A DNA stretch of 8,588 bases from an uncultured delta proteobacterium. Lineage in GTDB: Bacteria > Myxococcota_A > Polyangia > Polyangiales > Polyangiaceae. The notes below the pieces were generated by a model, which did no database searches, was not told where the DNA came from, and saw only the letters and a list, made by a program, of their open reading frames with translations. Numbering within the stretch: the first letter of the stretch is position 1; each line of letters starts with the position of its first letter. The DNA is taken from contig CAITLX010000132.1 of the NCBI GenBank assembly GCA_903893335.1, forward strand, positions 1-8,588, written 5' to 3'. Shown here piece after piece: positions 8,579-8,588 of this stretch. The translations under genes and the position numbers were made by a program.

Positions 8579-8588
8579 GCCGCCGCGA

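Overview
The window is high-GC bacterial DNA, except for the first ~330 bases, which are visibly less GC-rich. The mix of genes points to a myxobacterium-type organism (Myxococcota, Polyangia-like). The clues are a secreted cysteine-rich lipoprotein with an Asp/Ala-rich linker, a three-gene succinate dehydrogenase with a single five-helix cytochrome b subunit, and high-GC codon use. This placement is an inference from style, not from a marker gene.

Left part (1-2097): an accessory stretch with few genes. It starts with the N-terminal 50 residues of a DUF805 membrane protein running off the left edge (minus strand). A gene-poor stretch follows, with a strong 10-bp inverted repeat and at most a doubtful 51-residue ORF. 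Next come a small two-to-three-helix membrane protein and a HicB-like antitoxin domain protein with no HicA toxin beside it (both minus strand). From about 1583 to 1998 lies the most unusual element: about ten tandem units of 42 bp. Two different palindromes alternate in it about every 21 bp, that is, every two turns of the DNA helix. It lies between the upstream ends of the HicB-like gene and of the divergent lipoprotein gene.

Middle (2098-6703): a 392-residue predicted lipoprotein (plus strand) converges, with a 14-base gap, on the sdhC-sdhA-sdhB operon (minus strand; transcribed sdhC first). The three products form the membrane-anchored succinate:quinone oxidoreductase (complex II). SdhC is the di-haem b anchor, SdhA the flavoprotein and SdhB the iron-sulfur subunit. 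The genes are tightly packed (12-nt gap, then a 1-base TGATG overlap), each with a visible ribosome binding site.

Right part (6704-8588): a 245-base divergent intergenic region separates sdhC from a classical short-chain dehydrogenase/reductase. A TruC-type tRNA pseudouridine synthase follows on the same strand. These two appear to be ordinary housekeeping or metabolic genes without a functional link to the operon.
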